Below, piece by piece: positions 45,875 to 58,607 of a stretch of DNA of 64,000 nt (the first letter of the stretch is position 1; each line of letters starts with the position of its first letter). A program made the translations under genes and the position numbers. Below the pieces are notes generated by a model. That model worked only from the letters and a program-made list of their open reading frames with translations. It ran no database searches and was not told where the DNA came from. This stretch comes from Tragulus kanchil (lineage: Eukaryota; Chordata; Mammalia; Artiodactyla; Tragulidae): NCBI GenBank assembly GCA_022376925.1, contig JAIOJX010000002.1:64504001-64568000 (forward strand). The letters run 5' to 3'.

Positions 45875-48043
45875 ACATGAGGAGAGAAAAAGACATGTGA
45901 ATCTTGTAAACATTTCTGGGATAAGCTTGTCCAAAATTCTGCAGGCTGTTTAATGATTCTATAACAGGTTAGAAAGAGATTTGCCCCTTTATGTCTCAAA
46001 AGAAGTAAAAGAGCTGTGATTTGATAGCACAGCTAGAGGCCTAGGTGGTCCTACAAGGATGTAACACTTTCTCTCTTTTCAAAGCTAGCACTTGGGCAAG
46101 GCCATGAGGTTTGGCCGTGGACTGTACACCTGCCTTAGGAATCTTGGATCACTCAGATGGTGGAGACATATGTCACACTCAGAGTAGGGGCAGGGCTGGT
46201 GTTTTCTGGGTAAACAGACAAAAAGAGACAGTAGAGCCTTCTTGGCCTGTCTACTTGTCCTATGTTTCCAACTCAATGTAATTACAACAATGCCAGGTCA
46301 AGTCCTCCCAAGAATGGGGAGATGTCTCTAGGTTTGTAAAGTTCTGAATGTCTTAGGCAAAAAATTTTGACAGCTACGAAAACAGTGCTAGGGGAAAAAT
46401 ACTTGGCAAATGCCTTGTTCCTGTGACAGCCCAATGCCTGTCTTTCTGTTGAGCTTATAGTATATCATGAAGGCAGAAACCATGTCTTAACCATCCTTGA
46501 ATCCTCAGCAAGTGACACCTCAGAAGACACACAACTAATGAGATTCATGGGGAAAGAGTGGGAATTGAATCTAGAAGGTTAGAGTGACAAGAGGCAGCTC
46601 ATGAAGCAATGAACCCTGGTGACTGTGTGGTTGACTTTAAAAATAAAAAATTATTTTTTTTAGTTGAATATTTGAATCTGAAGCTATAATACCTTAAAAT
46701 CCAGGAAAGACACATAATTGGAGAACTGTGGTCATGTGGCCTCTGTTTGAGATTTATGAGCTCAGACAGGATAGTGTTTAACTCAAAGAGTGAAGAGTTA
46801 AGAATGGATTTTACCAAGCCTCTCCATGTCAGGTGTTCATGGCAGCTTTTGCGCCAGAGCTGGATCATCAAGAATTCCTGTCTGCATTCTTGGAGTGCTC
46901 AAAATGCCAACTGTCTGTGGTTTTGATTTCAGATAGATCTATATGCCTCACATCTCAGACATGAGGAGAGAAAAAGACATGTGAATCTTGTAAACATTTC
47001 TGGGATAAGCTTGTCCAAAATTCTGCAGGCTGTTTAATGATTCTATAACAGGTTAGAAAGAGATTTGCCCCTTTATGTCTCAAAAGAAGTAAAAGAGCTG
47101 TGATTTGATAGCACAGCTAGAGGCCTAGGTGGTCCTACAAGGATGTAACACTTTCTCTCTTTTCAAAGCTAGCACTTGGGCAAGGCCATGAGGTTTGGCC
47201 GTGGACTGTACACCTGCCTTAGGAATCTTGGATCACTCAGATGGTGGAGACATATGTCACACTCAGAGTAGGGGCAGGGCTGGTGTTTTCTGGGTAAACA
47301 GACAAAAAGAGACAGTAGAGCCTTCTTGGCCTGTCTACTTGTCCTATGTTTCCAACTCAATGTAATTACAACAATGCCAGGTCAAGTCCTCCCAAGAATG
47401 GGGAGATGTCTCTAGGTTTGTAAAGTTCTGAATGTCTTAGGCAAAAAATTTTGACAGCTACGAAAACAGTGCTAGGGAAACATACTTGGCAAATGCCTTG
47501 TTCCTGTGACAGCCCAATGCCTGTCTTTCTGTTGAGCTTATAGTATATCATGAAGGCAGAAACCATGTCTTAACCATCCTTGAATCCTCAGCAAGTGACA
47601 CCTCAGAAGACACACAACTAATGAGATTCATGGGGAAAGAGTGGGAGTTGAATCTAGAAGGTTAGAGTGACAAGAGGCAGCTCATGAAGCAATGAACCCT
47701 GGTGACTGTGTGGTTGACTTTAAAAATAAAAAATTATTTTTTTTAGTTGAATATTTGAATCTGAAGCTATAATACCTTAAAATCCAGGAAAGACACATAA
47801 TTGGAGAACTGTGGTCATGTGGCCTCTGTTTGAGATTTATGAGCTCAGACAGGATAGTGTTTAACTCAAAGAGTGAAGAGTTAAGAATGGATTTTACCAA
47901 GCCTCTCCATGTCAGGTGTTCATGGCAGCTTTTGCGCCAGAGCTGGATCATCAAGAATTCCTGTCTGCATTCTTGGAGTGCTCAAAATGCCAACTGTCTG
48001 TGGTTTTGATTTCAGATAGATCTATATGCCTCACATCTCAGAC
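45875..48043. repeat. Tandem duplication O (1,083-1,084 bp unit)
   Basis: Copy 1 is 45875-46958 and copy 2 is 46959-48043, blunt with 'ac' shared. Differences: 'ggggaaaaatac' versus 'gggaaacatac', and 'gggaattgaatc' versus 'gggagttgaatc'. No young repeat inside. An L2-like stretch is at about 46460-46515. Confidence 0.97.
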
Positions 48044-48689
48044 TTGCAGGCTGTGGAGTTGACTTTCTGCCATGAAATGTTAGAACCTTGACTTTTGTGC
48101 ACACAAGGATCACCCCACAGCTGGGAGGAGGCCTCCTTGCTTGGGAGCATGGGAAATATTTTTGTTAAAATGGCCTAGATCTTCAAGCCACTAATTGTTT
48201 AGGGAGGCTTTCATATCCTTGTGTAAATAACATTCTAACAGACCAATTCAAATATAGGGATGGCCACTACTCTGGCTGCTTTTGGCTTACAGTTGGAGGA
48301 GATTGGAAAAATTATATACCAGGAAAGGATTTCCATATTCTGGCTTCCAGGGAAACAAGGAGACAATTAAGTTCATTAATAAAGCTATCAGTAAAAGAGG
48401 ATTTCTGATAGATGTTCAGATGTCATATTAGGCCTCCATTTAAAAGTGTTACAGTAACTTTACAACATCTTCAGGTCAATTTTCCATGCTGCTTAAAAGA
48501 CTTCAGTGGTTCATTGCTGATTCTCAAGTAATGTTCATAGTCTTTAATGTGATGTTCAAAGCTCTTCAAAATTTGTCTTCGAAGTTCCTTTTTGGCATCT
48601 TCATGCGACTCCTCCCAGCTGCTTGTTCCCCGATCTGCAAACACTTGACGGAATTTCACACCTGTCTAGTTACTTCTACTATGTTCTCT
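48044..48689. other. Mostly unique DNA with an old repeat-like stretch
   Basis: 'cttcagtggttcattgctga' and 'tgatgttcaaagctcttcaa' at about 48495-48570 recall a common ancient mammalian repeat, but divergence prevents a family call. No gene seen. Confidence 0.4.
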
Positions 48690-50215
48690 AAAATAACCTA
48701 CATTTTTGTTAATGTGGTAAAATACATTCAATAGAAAACTTACTGTTTTAACCCACTTAAAGTGCAAAACTCAGTGCATTTGGTGTGTTCATTAATATGG
48801 TGCATCTGTCATCACTACCTGTTCTGTCACTTTTGCCTCAAAGTCATCGTTTACTTTTCATCCATCTTTATTCTCCTGCCTGTGTGGGCCTCCCATTGCA
48901 GTGGCCTCTCTCCTTACAGAGCACTGGCTCTGGGTGCATGTGCTCCAGAGTTCTGGCCTGTAACTGGACACACTAGTGCAGATGCTCCACGGCACATGGG
49001 ACCTTCCCAGACCAGGGATCAAACCAGTGCCCTTTGCACTGCAAGGTGGACTCCTTTCCCACTGGACCACCAGGGAAGCCCTGTTCTATAACTGTTGTTT
49101 TTATTACTGCAAAAAGAAAACCACACCAGTGAAGTAGTCATGCCTCATGTCCCTACACCCTTCCCATCCCAGCCCTTGGAATCTGTTGACTTGCTTTCTT
49201 TCTTTATGGATTTACCTCTTCTGGATATTTTATACAAATGGAATCATAGAATAAGTGGTTTCAGGGCCTCTTTCACTTCACAAAATTTTTCAAGACGTAT
49301 CCATGTAGCAAGCATTGGTAATTCATTTCTTTTCATAGCTAAATAACACCCCATTGTATAGATTTATCTCATTTTGTTTGCCCATCAATCCATTGTGGAC
49401 ATTTGTATTATTTTCACCTTTTGGCTATCACAAATAGATCACCTATGAATTGGCATACAGGTTTTCTTTTCTATATATACACACACTTGACATGCATATG
49501 CAGAAGTGAAATTGCTGAGTCTTGTAATAGTGCTATGTTTAGCTTATTGAGAAGCCACAGAATTGTTTTCCATAATGGCTGTACCATTTTACATTTCCAC
49601 CAGCAATGTGAGAGAGTTTAGTTTGTCTACATCTTTACCAGCAGTTATTTTCTTTTTCTTTTTTTGTGGCCATCCTAGTGGATATGAAGTGGTGTCTTGT
49701 TGCTTTGATTTGTGTTTCCCAAGTGGCTAATGATGCTGAGCACTTTCTGATGTGTTTGGTAGTTATTTGTATGTCCTCTTTGGAGGAATGTCTGTTCAAG
49801 TCTTTTGACCATTTATAATTGCCCTTTTGTTGTTGTAAGAGTTCTTTCCATATTCTAGATATTAAAGCTTATCAGATGTATGGTTTTCAAATACTTTCTC
49901 TCATTCTGTGCATTGACTTTTTAACGTGTCATTTGATGTATAAGTTTTCAATTTTGTTGAAGTCCAAGTTGTGTATTTTTTTCTTTTGTTGCTTATGCTT
50001 TGGGTGTTGTGTTTTAGAAATCATTGACAAATCCAACAGCATGAAGATTTCCCCCTATATTTTCCCCTAATAGTTTTTAATTCTTATTTGGGCCTTTGGT
50101 CCATTTTGAGTTGATTTTGCATATGGTGCAACGTAAGGATCCAACTTACTCTTTTGAATGGAAGTAATCCATCTTCTCGGCACCGTTTGTTGAAGAGATA
50201 ATCCTACAATTTTGG
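48690..50215 (-). mobile_element. Old L1M 3' end with ORF2 remnant, split by a SINE
   Basis: Antisense 3' UTR ('gtggtaaaatacattcaata', 'acccacttaaagtgcaaaac'), a SINE at 48826-49083, then 'tacaaatggaatcatagaat', 'cattgtatagatttatctca', 'caccttttggctatcacaaa' and ORF2-derived text to 'cggcaccgtttgttgaagag'. Many stops and frameshifts. Confidence 0.85.
48826..49083 (-). mobile_element. CHR-type SINE inside the L1M
   Basis: Head at the right ('ctggaccaccagggaagcc') and decayed tail at the left. 'cctgttct' occurs at 48818-48825 and again just after the head, consistent with a target duplication. The insertion post-dates the L1M. Confidence 0.85.
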
Positions 50216-51006
50216 CATTTCCTTGGAACGCTTTCAGTTTTTTGTTTTGTTTTTAAGGGAAACATGGTTTTCCCTGAGGATGCTATTTTTCTGGCCATGC
50301 TCTCAAATAGAGGACTTTTCCCCCCATCTTCCCCTTTTCATTGATCCTGGAAAGGTCATTATACACTAACCTTCCATTTATCTGCTTCTTCCTCAATGCT
50401 CCCCACAGACATTTGTAATGTCTTTATTTGGGCTCCCGATGTTATTCGCTTAATGCCACCTTCTCCCCAACTTGATTGCTGTTATCTATGTATTCCATCT
50501 TACTTGAGGACTTCAGCACTTGGGTGGATATAGACAAAGACTTCTCTGAATCACTGTTTTCATCTTTGTAAGACTTCAAACATTGATGACTGGCCCCTCC
50601 ATTCTTCAACTGTCACAGTGTCAGGAACTTGATCTTCCCTTTTCAGAGCCATCTGGACAGCATAACCCTTATAACCAGTTTCCTTTAGATGGTAAAATTC
50701 TTAACTCCTTATTCTAAGTATATTCTCACTTCTGTCTCTTGTTAGGTTTCTTTGTGGTTGTTGTTGAACTTGATCTTAGCTTCTGACATTAATTATGACC
50801 CTTCTGCTATTCCCAGTTCTTCTAAAACAACAGATATAAACATTACTTTTAATTTTAATACCACTTCAGTCTTTTAGAAAAGTTGTGAAAACAGTATACT
50901 CTCTACTTCATATTCAGATTCACAACTTACTTACTTGCTAGCTCTTTTGCTTTGTCATTCCTTTTCTCTTTAGGAATCTTTTAAAAAATAAACTGCAAAT
51001 CACCCA
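50216..51006. other. Unique DNA, no gene seen
   Basis: AT-rich, with nothing recognised. Confidence 0.5.
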
Positions 51007-51099
51007 TTGTCCCTAAATATTTCAGAGTGAATTTCTAAGAAAACACACTGAATCTGGTATACATTAAAAATTTGCACATAAAATATAGTAGACTATTTA

Positions 51100-51178
51100 C
51101 CTGACCAGAGGAGCCTCACAGGCTATAGTCCATAGGGTGGCAAAGAGTTAGAGATGACTGAAGCCACTGAGCACAAGC
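51100..51178 (+). mobile_element. Bov-A SINE 3' fragment
   Basis: 'accagaggagcctcacaggc', 'tagtccatagggtggcaaag', 'gaagccactgagca'. The copy in P2 is at 52169-52247. Confidence 0.8.
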
Positions 51179-51316
51179 ATGGGTAGAGTATTTAAATGAT
51201 CAGACAATCTCTGCTCATTTAGTTATGTGTTATTTTTTGGTAAATTTCTGAGTGTAGGTTAATTTGTGTTTTGGTGAAGTTTATTTTATATTGTCTAAGT
51301 TAGTGGTAGCAAACTA

Positions 51317-51763
51317 TGTTGTTGTTCAGTCACTAAGTCGTGTCTGACTCTTTGCGATTCCATGAACTGCAGCATGCCAGGCTTCCCTGTCCTTCACTAT
51401 CTCTTGGAATTGGCTCAAACTCATATCCATTGAGCTGGCGATGCTATCTAATCATATCAACCTCTGTAACCCCTTCTCCTCTTGCTCTCAATCTTTCTCA
51501 GCATCAGGATATTTTCTAATGAGTGAGCTCTTTGCATCAGGTGGCCAAAGTATTGGACCTTCTGCTCCGGCATCAGTCCTTTCAATGAATATTCAGGGTT
51601 GATTTCTTTTAGGATTGAATGGTTTGATTGATCTCTTTGCTGTCCAAAGGACTTTCAAGAGTCTTTTCCAGCACCACAGTTTGAAAGCATCTGTTCTTTG
51701 GTGCTGAGCCTTCTTTATGGTCCAACTCTGGACCTTACTACCAGAAAAACCATAGCTTTGACT
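51317..51763 (-). mobile_element. BovB LINE 3'-end segment
   Basis: About 445 bp, longer than a single Bov-A unit: 'gttcagtcactaagtcgtgt', 'gatgctatctaatcatatca', 'gcatcaggtggccaaagtat', 'aagagtcttttccagcacc', 'gttctttggtgctgagcctt'. The length past the Bov-A2 boundary favours BovB itself. Confidence 0.85.
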
Positions 51764-52168
51764 ATTTAAATTTTTGTTGGCAAAGTGATATCTTTGCTTT
51801 ATAGGGCACGTTATCTATTTTTGAAAATTATGATTTGTTGGAGTATAAGCACTCCCATTTTATGTATAAATTGTCTGCCATTGCTGTTACAACAGAACAT
51901 CTGGCTTGCAAAGCCTTAGGTGTTTATTACCTGACAGTTTGTAGAGAAAGTTTGCCAAACTCTAGACAAATAAGACTTAATATTAGGGAGAGACTACTTT
52001 ATTTCCCTTTGAGCATAGTTAGATTTTATTTCATTAAGGCCTGGTGCTTTCCAAATATAGTACATGCAACGTTGAAAGGATGAATCTTTAAAGACCTTGT
52101 CCCTAAATATTTCAGAGTGAATTTCTAAGAAAACAAATCGACAAAAAGTAAAAAAGTAGACTATTTAC

Positions 52169-52247
52169 CTGACCAGAGGAGCCTCACAGGCTATAGTCCA
52201 TAGGGTGGCAAAGAGTTAGAGATGACTGAAGCCACTGAGCACAAGCA
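52169..52247 (+). mobile_element. Bov-A SINE 3' fragment (copy in P2)
   Basis: Same fragment as 51100, repeated by duplication P. Confidence 0.8.
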
Positions 52248-52384
52248 TGGGTAGAGTATTTAAATGATCAGACAATCTCTGCTCATTTAGTTATGTGTTA
52301 TTTTTTGGTAAATTTCTGAGTGTAGGTTAATTTGTGTTTTGGTGAAGTTTATTTTATATTGTCTAAGTTAGTGGTAGCAAACTA

Positions 52385-52831
52385 TGTTGTTGTTCAGTCA
52401 CTAAGTCGTGTCTGACTCTTTGCGATTCCATGAACTGCAGCATGCTAGGCTTCCCTGTCCTTCACTATCTCTTGGAATTGGCTCAAACTCATATCCATTG
52501 AGCTGGCGATGCTATCTAATCATATCAATCTCTGCAACCCCTTCTCCTCTTGCTCTCAATCTTTCTCAACATCAGGATATTTTCTAATGAGTGAGCTCTT
52601 TGCATCAGGTGGCCAAAGTATTGGACCTTCTGCTCCAGCATCAGTCCTTCCAATGAATATTCAGGGTTGATTTCTTTTAGGATTGAATGGTTTGATTGAT
52701 CTCTTTGCTGTCCAAAGGACTTTCAAGAGTCTTTTCCAGCACCACAGTTTGAAAGCATCTGTTCTTTGGTGCTGAGCCTTCTTTATGGTCCAACTCTGAA
52801 CCTTACTACCAGAAAAACCATAGCTTTGACT
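52385..52831 (-). mobile_element. BovB LINE 3'-end segment (copy in P2)
   Basis: Same insertion as 51317 with several substitutions, repeated by duplication P. Confidence 0.85.
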
Positions 52832-53119
52832 ATTTAAATTTTTGTTGGCAAAGTGATATCTCTGCTTTATAGGGCATGTTATATATTTTTTAAAATTATG
52901 GTTTGTTGGAGTATAAGCACTCCCATTTTATTTATAAATTGTCTGCCATTGCTGTTTCAACAGAACATCTGGCTTGCAAAGCCTTAGGTGTTTATTACCT
53001 GACAGTTTGTAGAGAAAGTTTGCCAAACTCTAGACAAATAAGGCTTAATATTAGGGAGAGACTACTTTATTTCCCTTTGAGCATAGTTAGATTTTATTTC
53101 ATTAAGGCATGGTGCTTTC

Positions 53120-55305
53120 CAAATATAGTACATGGAACGTTGAAAGGATGAATCTTTAAAGACCTTGTCCTCGAAGAAATGGAGCATCAAGGAGAATATT
53201 AATTCTAGAACTCCAACTGACATTTGTAGCTGTGTAGCAGTTTTCTTCAGCTTGCTATGAAAACTAAAGTGCTTGCTACGGTAACTAAAAAGCATATCTG
53301 CCGTTTTGATAGGAGAAGTTGAATGAAGTACTTCTTGTATCACTTTGACTTCCATATACTGACAGCATTTCATTGTGATATGGACTCCTGCCCTTCAGAG
53401 TTAGTTTGCACAGGATGTTGAAGTTAGGCCTAGTGGACATTATATGATATACAGACAGGAAAATGTATGGACAGGACAATGCCTTCCCATGCAATGACTG
53501 GATACCTTATAAAGATCAAGTCCTTATTACAAATTGTACATGTCAGGCCTGATATCCTATTCATCTCCCTTTATCTAATCTTAAAATTATTCTTAACAAG
53601 TATCTTCTATTCCAGCTGGATTCATTTCTTCTTGTCTGCTTAATGTGCTCAAAATTACCTCAAAATTTAGGCTCTCCCTAATTGGAACGAAAATACTCTT
53701 ACAAGGAGTTGTATGGGCTGAGGACTAGAAGTCCATCTATGACAGAAACTTTAGAAGTTGTAGTATCTCAGAATGGACAGGATTGAGGTCTATATTCATT
53801 TTAGAAAACCAGACATTGTCTGAAATAATAGAAAAGGGAAAAGATGAAACATTCATATTACCTCCCCACTTTCTCATGAGTTACTAATTTTATGCTTTTT
53901 GTATAAATATCTTTTAGAAATTTTCTATGAACTTTATTTTTCAATTTCAATATGACTTTACTAGATTTTCCTTTTTTCTTTCACACCTTGTCTTCCTTGA
54001 TTAGCCTCTTCATCAGTTAAGCCCAAATAGTTAAATTCTCTCTGTGCTTATATAGTCATCTGTTGCCCTGTATACATGTGCATATGTACATTCATGAATA
54101 TGTACATTCATGAATGTATTCATTCAACAAACCAGGAGAGGGTGAAGGACTGGGAAGTCTGGTATGCTGCAGTCCATGGGGTCACAAGGAGCTGGAGACG
54201 GCTTAGCGACAAATATAGTACATGGAACGTTGAAAGGATGAATCTTTAAAGACCTTGTCCTCGAAGAAATGGAGCATCAAGGAGAATATTAATTCTAGAA
54301 CTCCAACTGACATTTGTAGCTGTGTAGCAGTTTTCTTCAGCTTGCTGTGAAAACTAAAGTGCTTGCTACGGTAACTAGAAAAACATATCTGCCATTTTGA
54401 TAGGAGAAGTTGAATGAAGTACTTCTTGTATCACTTTGACTTCCATATACTAACAGCATTTCATTGTGATATGGACTGCTGACCTTCAGAGTTAGTTTGC
54501 ACAGGATGTTGAAGTTAGGCCTAGTGGACATTATATGATATACAGACAGGAAAATGTATGAACAGGACAATGCCTTCCCATGCAATGACTGGATACCTTA
54601 TAAAGATCAAGTCCTTATTACAAATCGTACATGTCAGGTCTGATATCCTATTCATCTCCCTTTACCGAATCTTAAAATTACTCTTAACAAATATCTTCTA
54701 TTCCAGCTGGATTCATTTCTTCTTGTCTGCTTAATGTGCTCAAAATTACCTCAAAATTTAGGCTCTCCCTAATTGGAACGAAAATACTCTTACAAGGAGT
54801 TGTATGGGCTGAGGACTAGAAGTCCATCTATGACAGAAACTTTAGAAGTTGTAGTATCTCAGAATGGATGGACAGGATTGAGGTCTATATTCATTTTAGA
54901 AAACCAGACATTGTCTGAAATAATAGAAAAGGGAAAAGATGAAACATTCATATTACCTCCCCACTTTCTCATGAGTTACTAATTTTATGCTTTTTGTATA
55001 AATATCTTTTAGAAATTTTCTATGAACTTTATTTTTCAATTTCAATATGACTTTACTAGATTTTCCTTTTTTCTTTCACACCTTGTCTTCCTTGATTAGC
55101 CTCTTCATCAGTTAAGCCCAAATAGTTAAATTCTCTCTGTGCTTATATAGTCATCTGTTGCCCTGTATACATGTGCATATGTACATTCATGAATATGTAC
55201 ATTCATGAATGTATTCATTCAACAAACCAGGAGAGGGTGAAGGACTGGGAAGTCTGGTATGCTGCAGTCCATGGGGTCACAAGGAGCTGGACACGACTTA
55301 GCGAC
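53120..55305. repeat. Tandem duplication Q (1,090-1,095 bp offset), more diverged
   Basis: Copy 1 is 53120-54210 and copy 2 is 54210-55305, blunt. Several substitutions ('gctatgaaaac' versus 'gctgtgaaaac', 'ctcctgcccttc' versus 'ctgctgaccttc') and a 4-bp 'gatg' repeat difference at about 54867. It overlaps P by ~52 bp, so 52052-52103, 53120-53171 and 54210-54261 are three versions of one stretch. Confidence 0.95.
54132..54210 (+). mobile_element. Bov-A/BovB-type fragment
   Basis: 'ggtatgctgcagtccatggg', 'gtcacaaggagctggagacg', 'gcttagcgac'. The second copy is at 55227-55305 and there continues 'taagtaac'. Confidence 0.75.
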
Positions 55306-55315
55306 TAAGTAACAT
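55227..55315 (+). mobile_element. Bov-A/BovB-type fragment (copy in Q2)
   Basis: Same fragment as 54132 with a better preserved end 'ggacacgacttagcgactaa'. Confidence 0.75.
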
Positions 55316-55514
55316 ACACGTTTATGGTAACTATTTACAGAACTGAGATCACCTTACACTCATTTTCTGCATCTTGCTTTTTTCCACTCATGATTCTTGT
55401 GGACAGTCTGCTAACTCATCCAGGATAACTCTGCCTGTTATGGGTGCTCACTTACATTATTTCTATTAGAGCATGTTCTGGTTTCCGCTTTAGCCCTGTA
55501 ATTCATTGTGTGCT

Positions 55515-57654
55515 TTTCCCAGCCCTGGTGGCTGCATCCAGGCCCTCTTGCCCAGGGATGGGAAGGGGATGGCATGAGAAAATTACAATACCTTGGCCTT
55601 GACCCAAGAGGTCTTGAGCCCCCCTGTTCCCATCCTTTCTCTCTGTCTGTACGTCTGTGTGTATTTCCAAAAGAAAAAAAAAAAAAAAAAGGAAAGAAAA
55701 TTGCAGTACCTCCAGGTTTGGCTCAAAGCTGACTTACCTGAGAGGCACCCATTCCTGCCTCTCCAAATGGCCTGTCTATTTGGCGGGGCAGGAATGTACT
55801 TGTGACAACAGCAGGGGGAGAGATTTCAGTGGGCCCGGCCTCCTCTGGGCCACAAATGGTCAGTGGTGGGCTTATTTTATGGACACATGTTTTTAAAAAC
55901 TAAAATGTAAAAGTTAGGTGGCACCATTTGTATTTCCATGTTATCTGATCATGAGTATCTTTCCATATTGATAAATAACAACTAGTAAACTTTGATGTGT
56001 TTTATATGCCTGCCATGAAATTTACATAGAGCCTTGCTCTATCCTTTGATCCTTTGGCTGATTCCAGGTTTTATTATTATTCATGATGCTGTGAAAAATA
56101 CATGTATCTAAGCACTTGATCAAATATTTCTTTAGGCCAATTATAAGATCAAAAGATCTGAACAACTCTGATGCTTTTGGTACCTATTACCAAATTACTA
56201 AAATTGTTGTACCATTTCACTTTCTCTGAAGCCTAAGAGAGTGCCTATTTTCAACACCATCACCATGACCAGCTTATCTAATTTAGTGACTTTAAAATAT
56301 TTTCTTGAGTATGACCCAAGAGTAAGAAAACAACACTTTATATTGTGAGTTAGAATGCATGCATTCATATATTCTCCTTTCCCGTTTTGACTGTTCCTAT
56401 GAAGACTTTCAGGCTGGCTAACTCTGGCAGATTCATCAAAGTATGATTTCATTTTTAATCCTCAGAATATATCACGTATCACCTCCGGAGCTCAGGAATA
56501 CCATCCACTTGTTTTCCACTTGTAATAGCCAGTGGTTTACAGACTGTAGTCTGGAGGCCCAGGGTTTGGAAAGATCTTTATCTCTGTTTCCCAGCCCTGG
56601 TGGCTGCATCCAGGCCCTCTTGCCCAGGGATGGGAAGGGGATGGCATGAGAAAATTACAATACCTTGGCCTTGACCCAAGAGGTCTTGAGCCCCCCTGTT
56701 CCCATCCTTTCTCTCTGTCTGTACGTCTGTGTGTATTTCCAAAAGAAAAAAAAAAAAAAAAGGAAAGAAAATTGCAGTACCTGCAGGTTTGGCTCAAAGC
56801 TGACTTACCTGAGAGGCACCCATTCCTTCCTCTCCAAATGGCCTGTCTATTTGGCGGGGCAGGAATGTACTTGTGACAACAGCAGGGGGAGAGATTTCAG
56901 TGGGCCCGGCCTCCTCTGGGCCACAAATGGTCAGTGGTGGGCTTATTTTATGGACACATGTTTTTAAAAACTAAAATGTAAAAGTTAGGTGGCACCATTT
57001 GTATTTCCATGTTATCTGATCATGAGTATCTTTCCATATTGATAAATAACAACTAGTAAACTTTGATGTGTTTTATATGCCTGCCATGAAATTTACATAG
57101 AGCCTTGCTCTATCCTTTGATCCTTTGGCTGATTCCAGGTTTTATTATTATTCATGATGCTGTGAAAAATACATGTATCTAAGCACTTGATCAAATATTT
57201 CTTTAGGCCAATTACAAGATCAAAAGATCTGAACAACTCTGATGCTTTTGGTACCTATTACCAAATTACTAAAATTGTTGTACCATTTCACTTTCTCTGA
57301 AGCCTAAGAGAGTGCCTATTTTCAACACCATCACCATGACCAGCTTATCTAATTTAGTGACTTTAAAATATTTTCTTGAGTATGACCCAAGAGTAAGAAA
57401 ACAACACTTTATATTGTGAGTTAGAATGCATGCATTCATATATTCTCCTTTCCCGTTTTGACTGTTCCTATGAAGACTTTCAGGCTGGCTAACTCTGGCA
57501 GATTCATCAAAGTATGATTTCATTTTTAATCCTCAGAATATATCACGTATCACCTCCGGAGCTCAGGAATACCATCCACTTGTTTTCCACTTGTAATAGC
57601 CAGTGGTTTACAGACTGTAGTCTGGAGGCCCAGGGGTTTTGGAAAGATCTTTAT
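55515..57654. repeat. Tandem duplication R (1,071-1,073 bp offset)
   Basis: Copy 1 is 55515-56581 and copy 2 is 56587-57654, with a 5-bp join 'ctctg'. Differences are in homopolymers (the A run near 55674 versus 56745; 'cagggtttgg' at the end of copy 1 versus 'caggggttttgg') plus a few substitutions. No gene seen. Confidence 0.97.
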
Positions 57655-58065
57655 GTGCCTGGTCGGGCAGTTGGGAGATGTACCAGTGGAGAGGAGAGGC
57701 TGCAGAACTTTAAGCCTCTTCAGTGAAGCTGACACACTCTTAAAGCTTTTTGTGTGCTGGGCTTCCATCTAAAAATCAACTTTAGCTCTCTACAAGTAAC
57801 TTGCACAGAATTTTCAATTCTGAAAGATAACAATAAGAAAATAAAATTGCCCCCAAATTATTAAATACTTTGATAATTAAAATTCTGCAACCAGGATTAA
57901 AAATGCATCAAGTCCCATTAAGATATTTGTGCTGTTCTATCAACTCTCCTGTGGGTCAGTGAGCGAATGACTGGGATAGTCTCTAAAGGATTAGGAGGGC
58001 TGGCTTGGTGGGTTTTGATAGCCTAATAATAGTATTGAATTTCATGTGTGCAAAGTAGAAAGCAA
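57655..58065. other. Unique DNA, no gene seen
   Basis: No repeat phrases or exon-like block recognised. Confidence 0.5.
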
Positions 58066-58071
58066 ACCAGG

Positions 58072-58601
58072 TGCGGGGAGCTGCCCTGTTTCAAGGGGTT
58101 TCCTTTAAGGAAACATAGCCCTGGGAGCTGCCCTGGCAACAGGGGCTGATAACAGCATAGCTCTCTGTCCCGCCACCCCAGGTATTGTGAAGACAGTCCT
58201 GAGCTATCGTAAAGGACACCTGGAGCCTCGGTACAGATAAAAAGGGCTTGAGGGGCATTATGCCCCGGAACCACTGTAATCTAAAGAATTTTGAATATGT
58301 TAATGACATCCCAGGAGGTAACACCTAGTTTATGATCTGCCTGCTAGACACTAACAAATGCTAGGTCCGAAAACCTGGCCTAAAAGCACGTATACACAAT
58401 TGTTTGTTGTGTGTTATCTGATTTTGAGAAGTATAAAATGTATGAGCGAATTCAATAAACTTGTCAGCAACTTGTCAGCAACCTGTAGAGTTGTCTGCCT
58501 TCTTGCTGTCCCTCTCAACCCCATCTTTTCTGTCCTTCTTTCTTTTCTTAGCCTATCTGCCACTCTCTTCAGGATCTGTTCGATTGCCGGCTGGCCCGGC
58601 A
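58072..58601 (+). mobile_element. Solo ERV2 (beta-type) LTR
   Basis: A 530-bp element starting TG and ending CA, flanked by the 6-bp direct repeat 'accagg' (58066-58071 and 58602-58607), the size expected for class II ERVs. A TATA-like 'tataaaa' is at about 58432 and AATAAA at about 58454, 20 bp apart, as in compact class II LTRs. The end 'ttgccggctggcccggca' is typical of bovine ERV2 LTRs. A 10-bp 'acttgtcagc' is tandemly repeated after the AATAAA. No internal viral sequence is present. CpGs remain, so the element is not very old. Confidence 0.9.
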
Positions 58602-58607
58602 ACCAGG

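Larger units (their letters stand above)
51007..53171. repeat. Tandem duplication P (~1,069 bp offset), more diverged
   Basis: Copy 1 is 51007-52103 and copy 2 is 52097-53171. The start of copy 2 is damaged: after 'aagaaaaca' about 20 bp are lost and replaced by A-rich sequence before 'gtagactatttacc' (51088 and 52157). In the body I count roughly 17 substitutions in ~1,070 bp, mostly transitions, clearly more than in A, I or N. Confidence 0.95.

Noticed and set aside
48471..48659. A 62-residue charged minus-strand frame
   Set aside because: It overlaps an ancient repeat-like stretch and has no exon boundaries.
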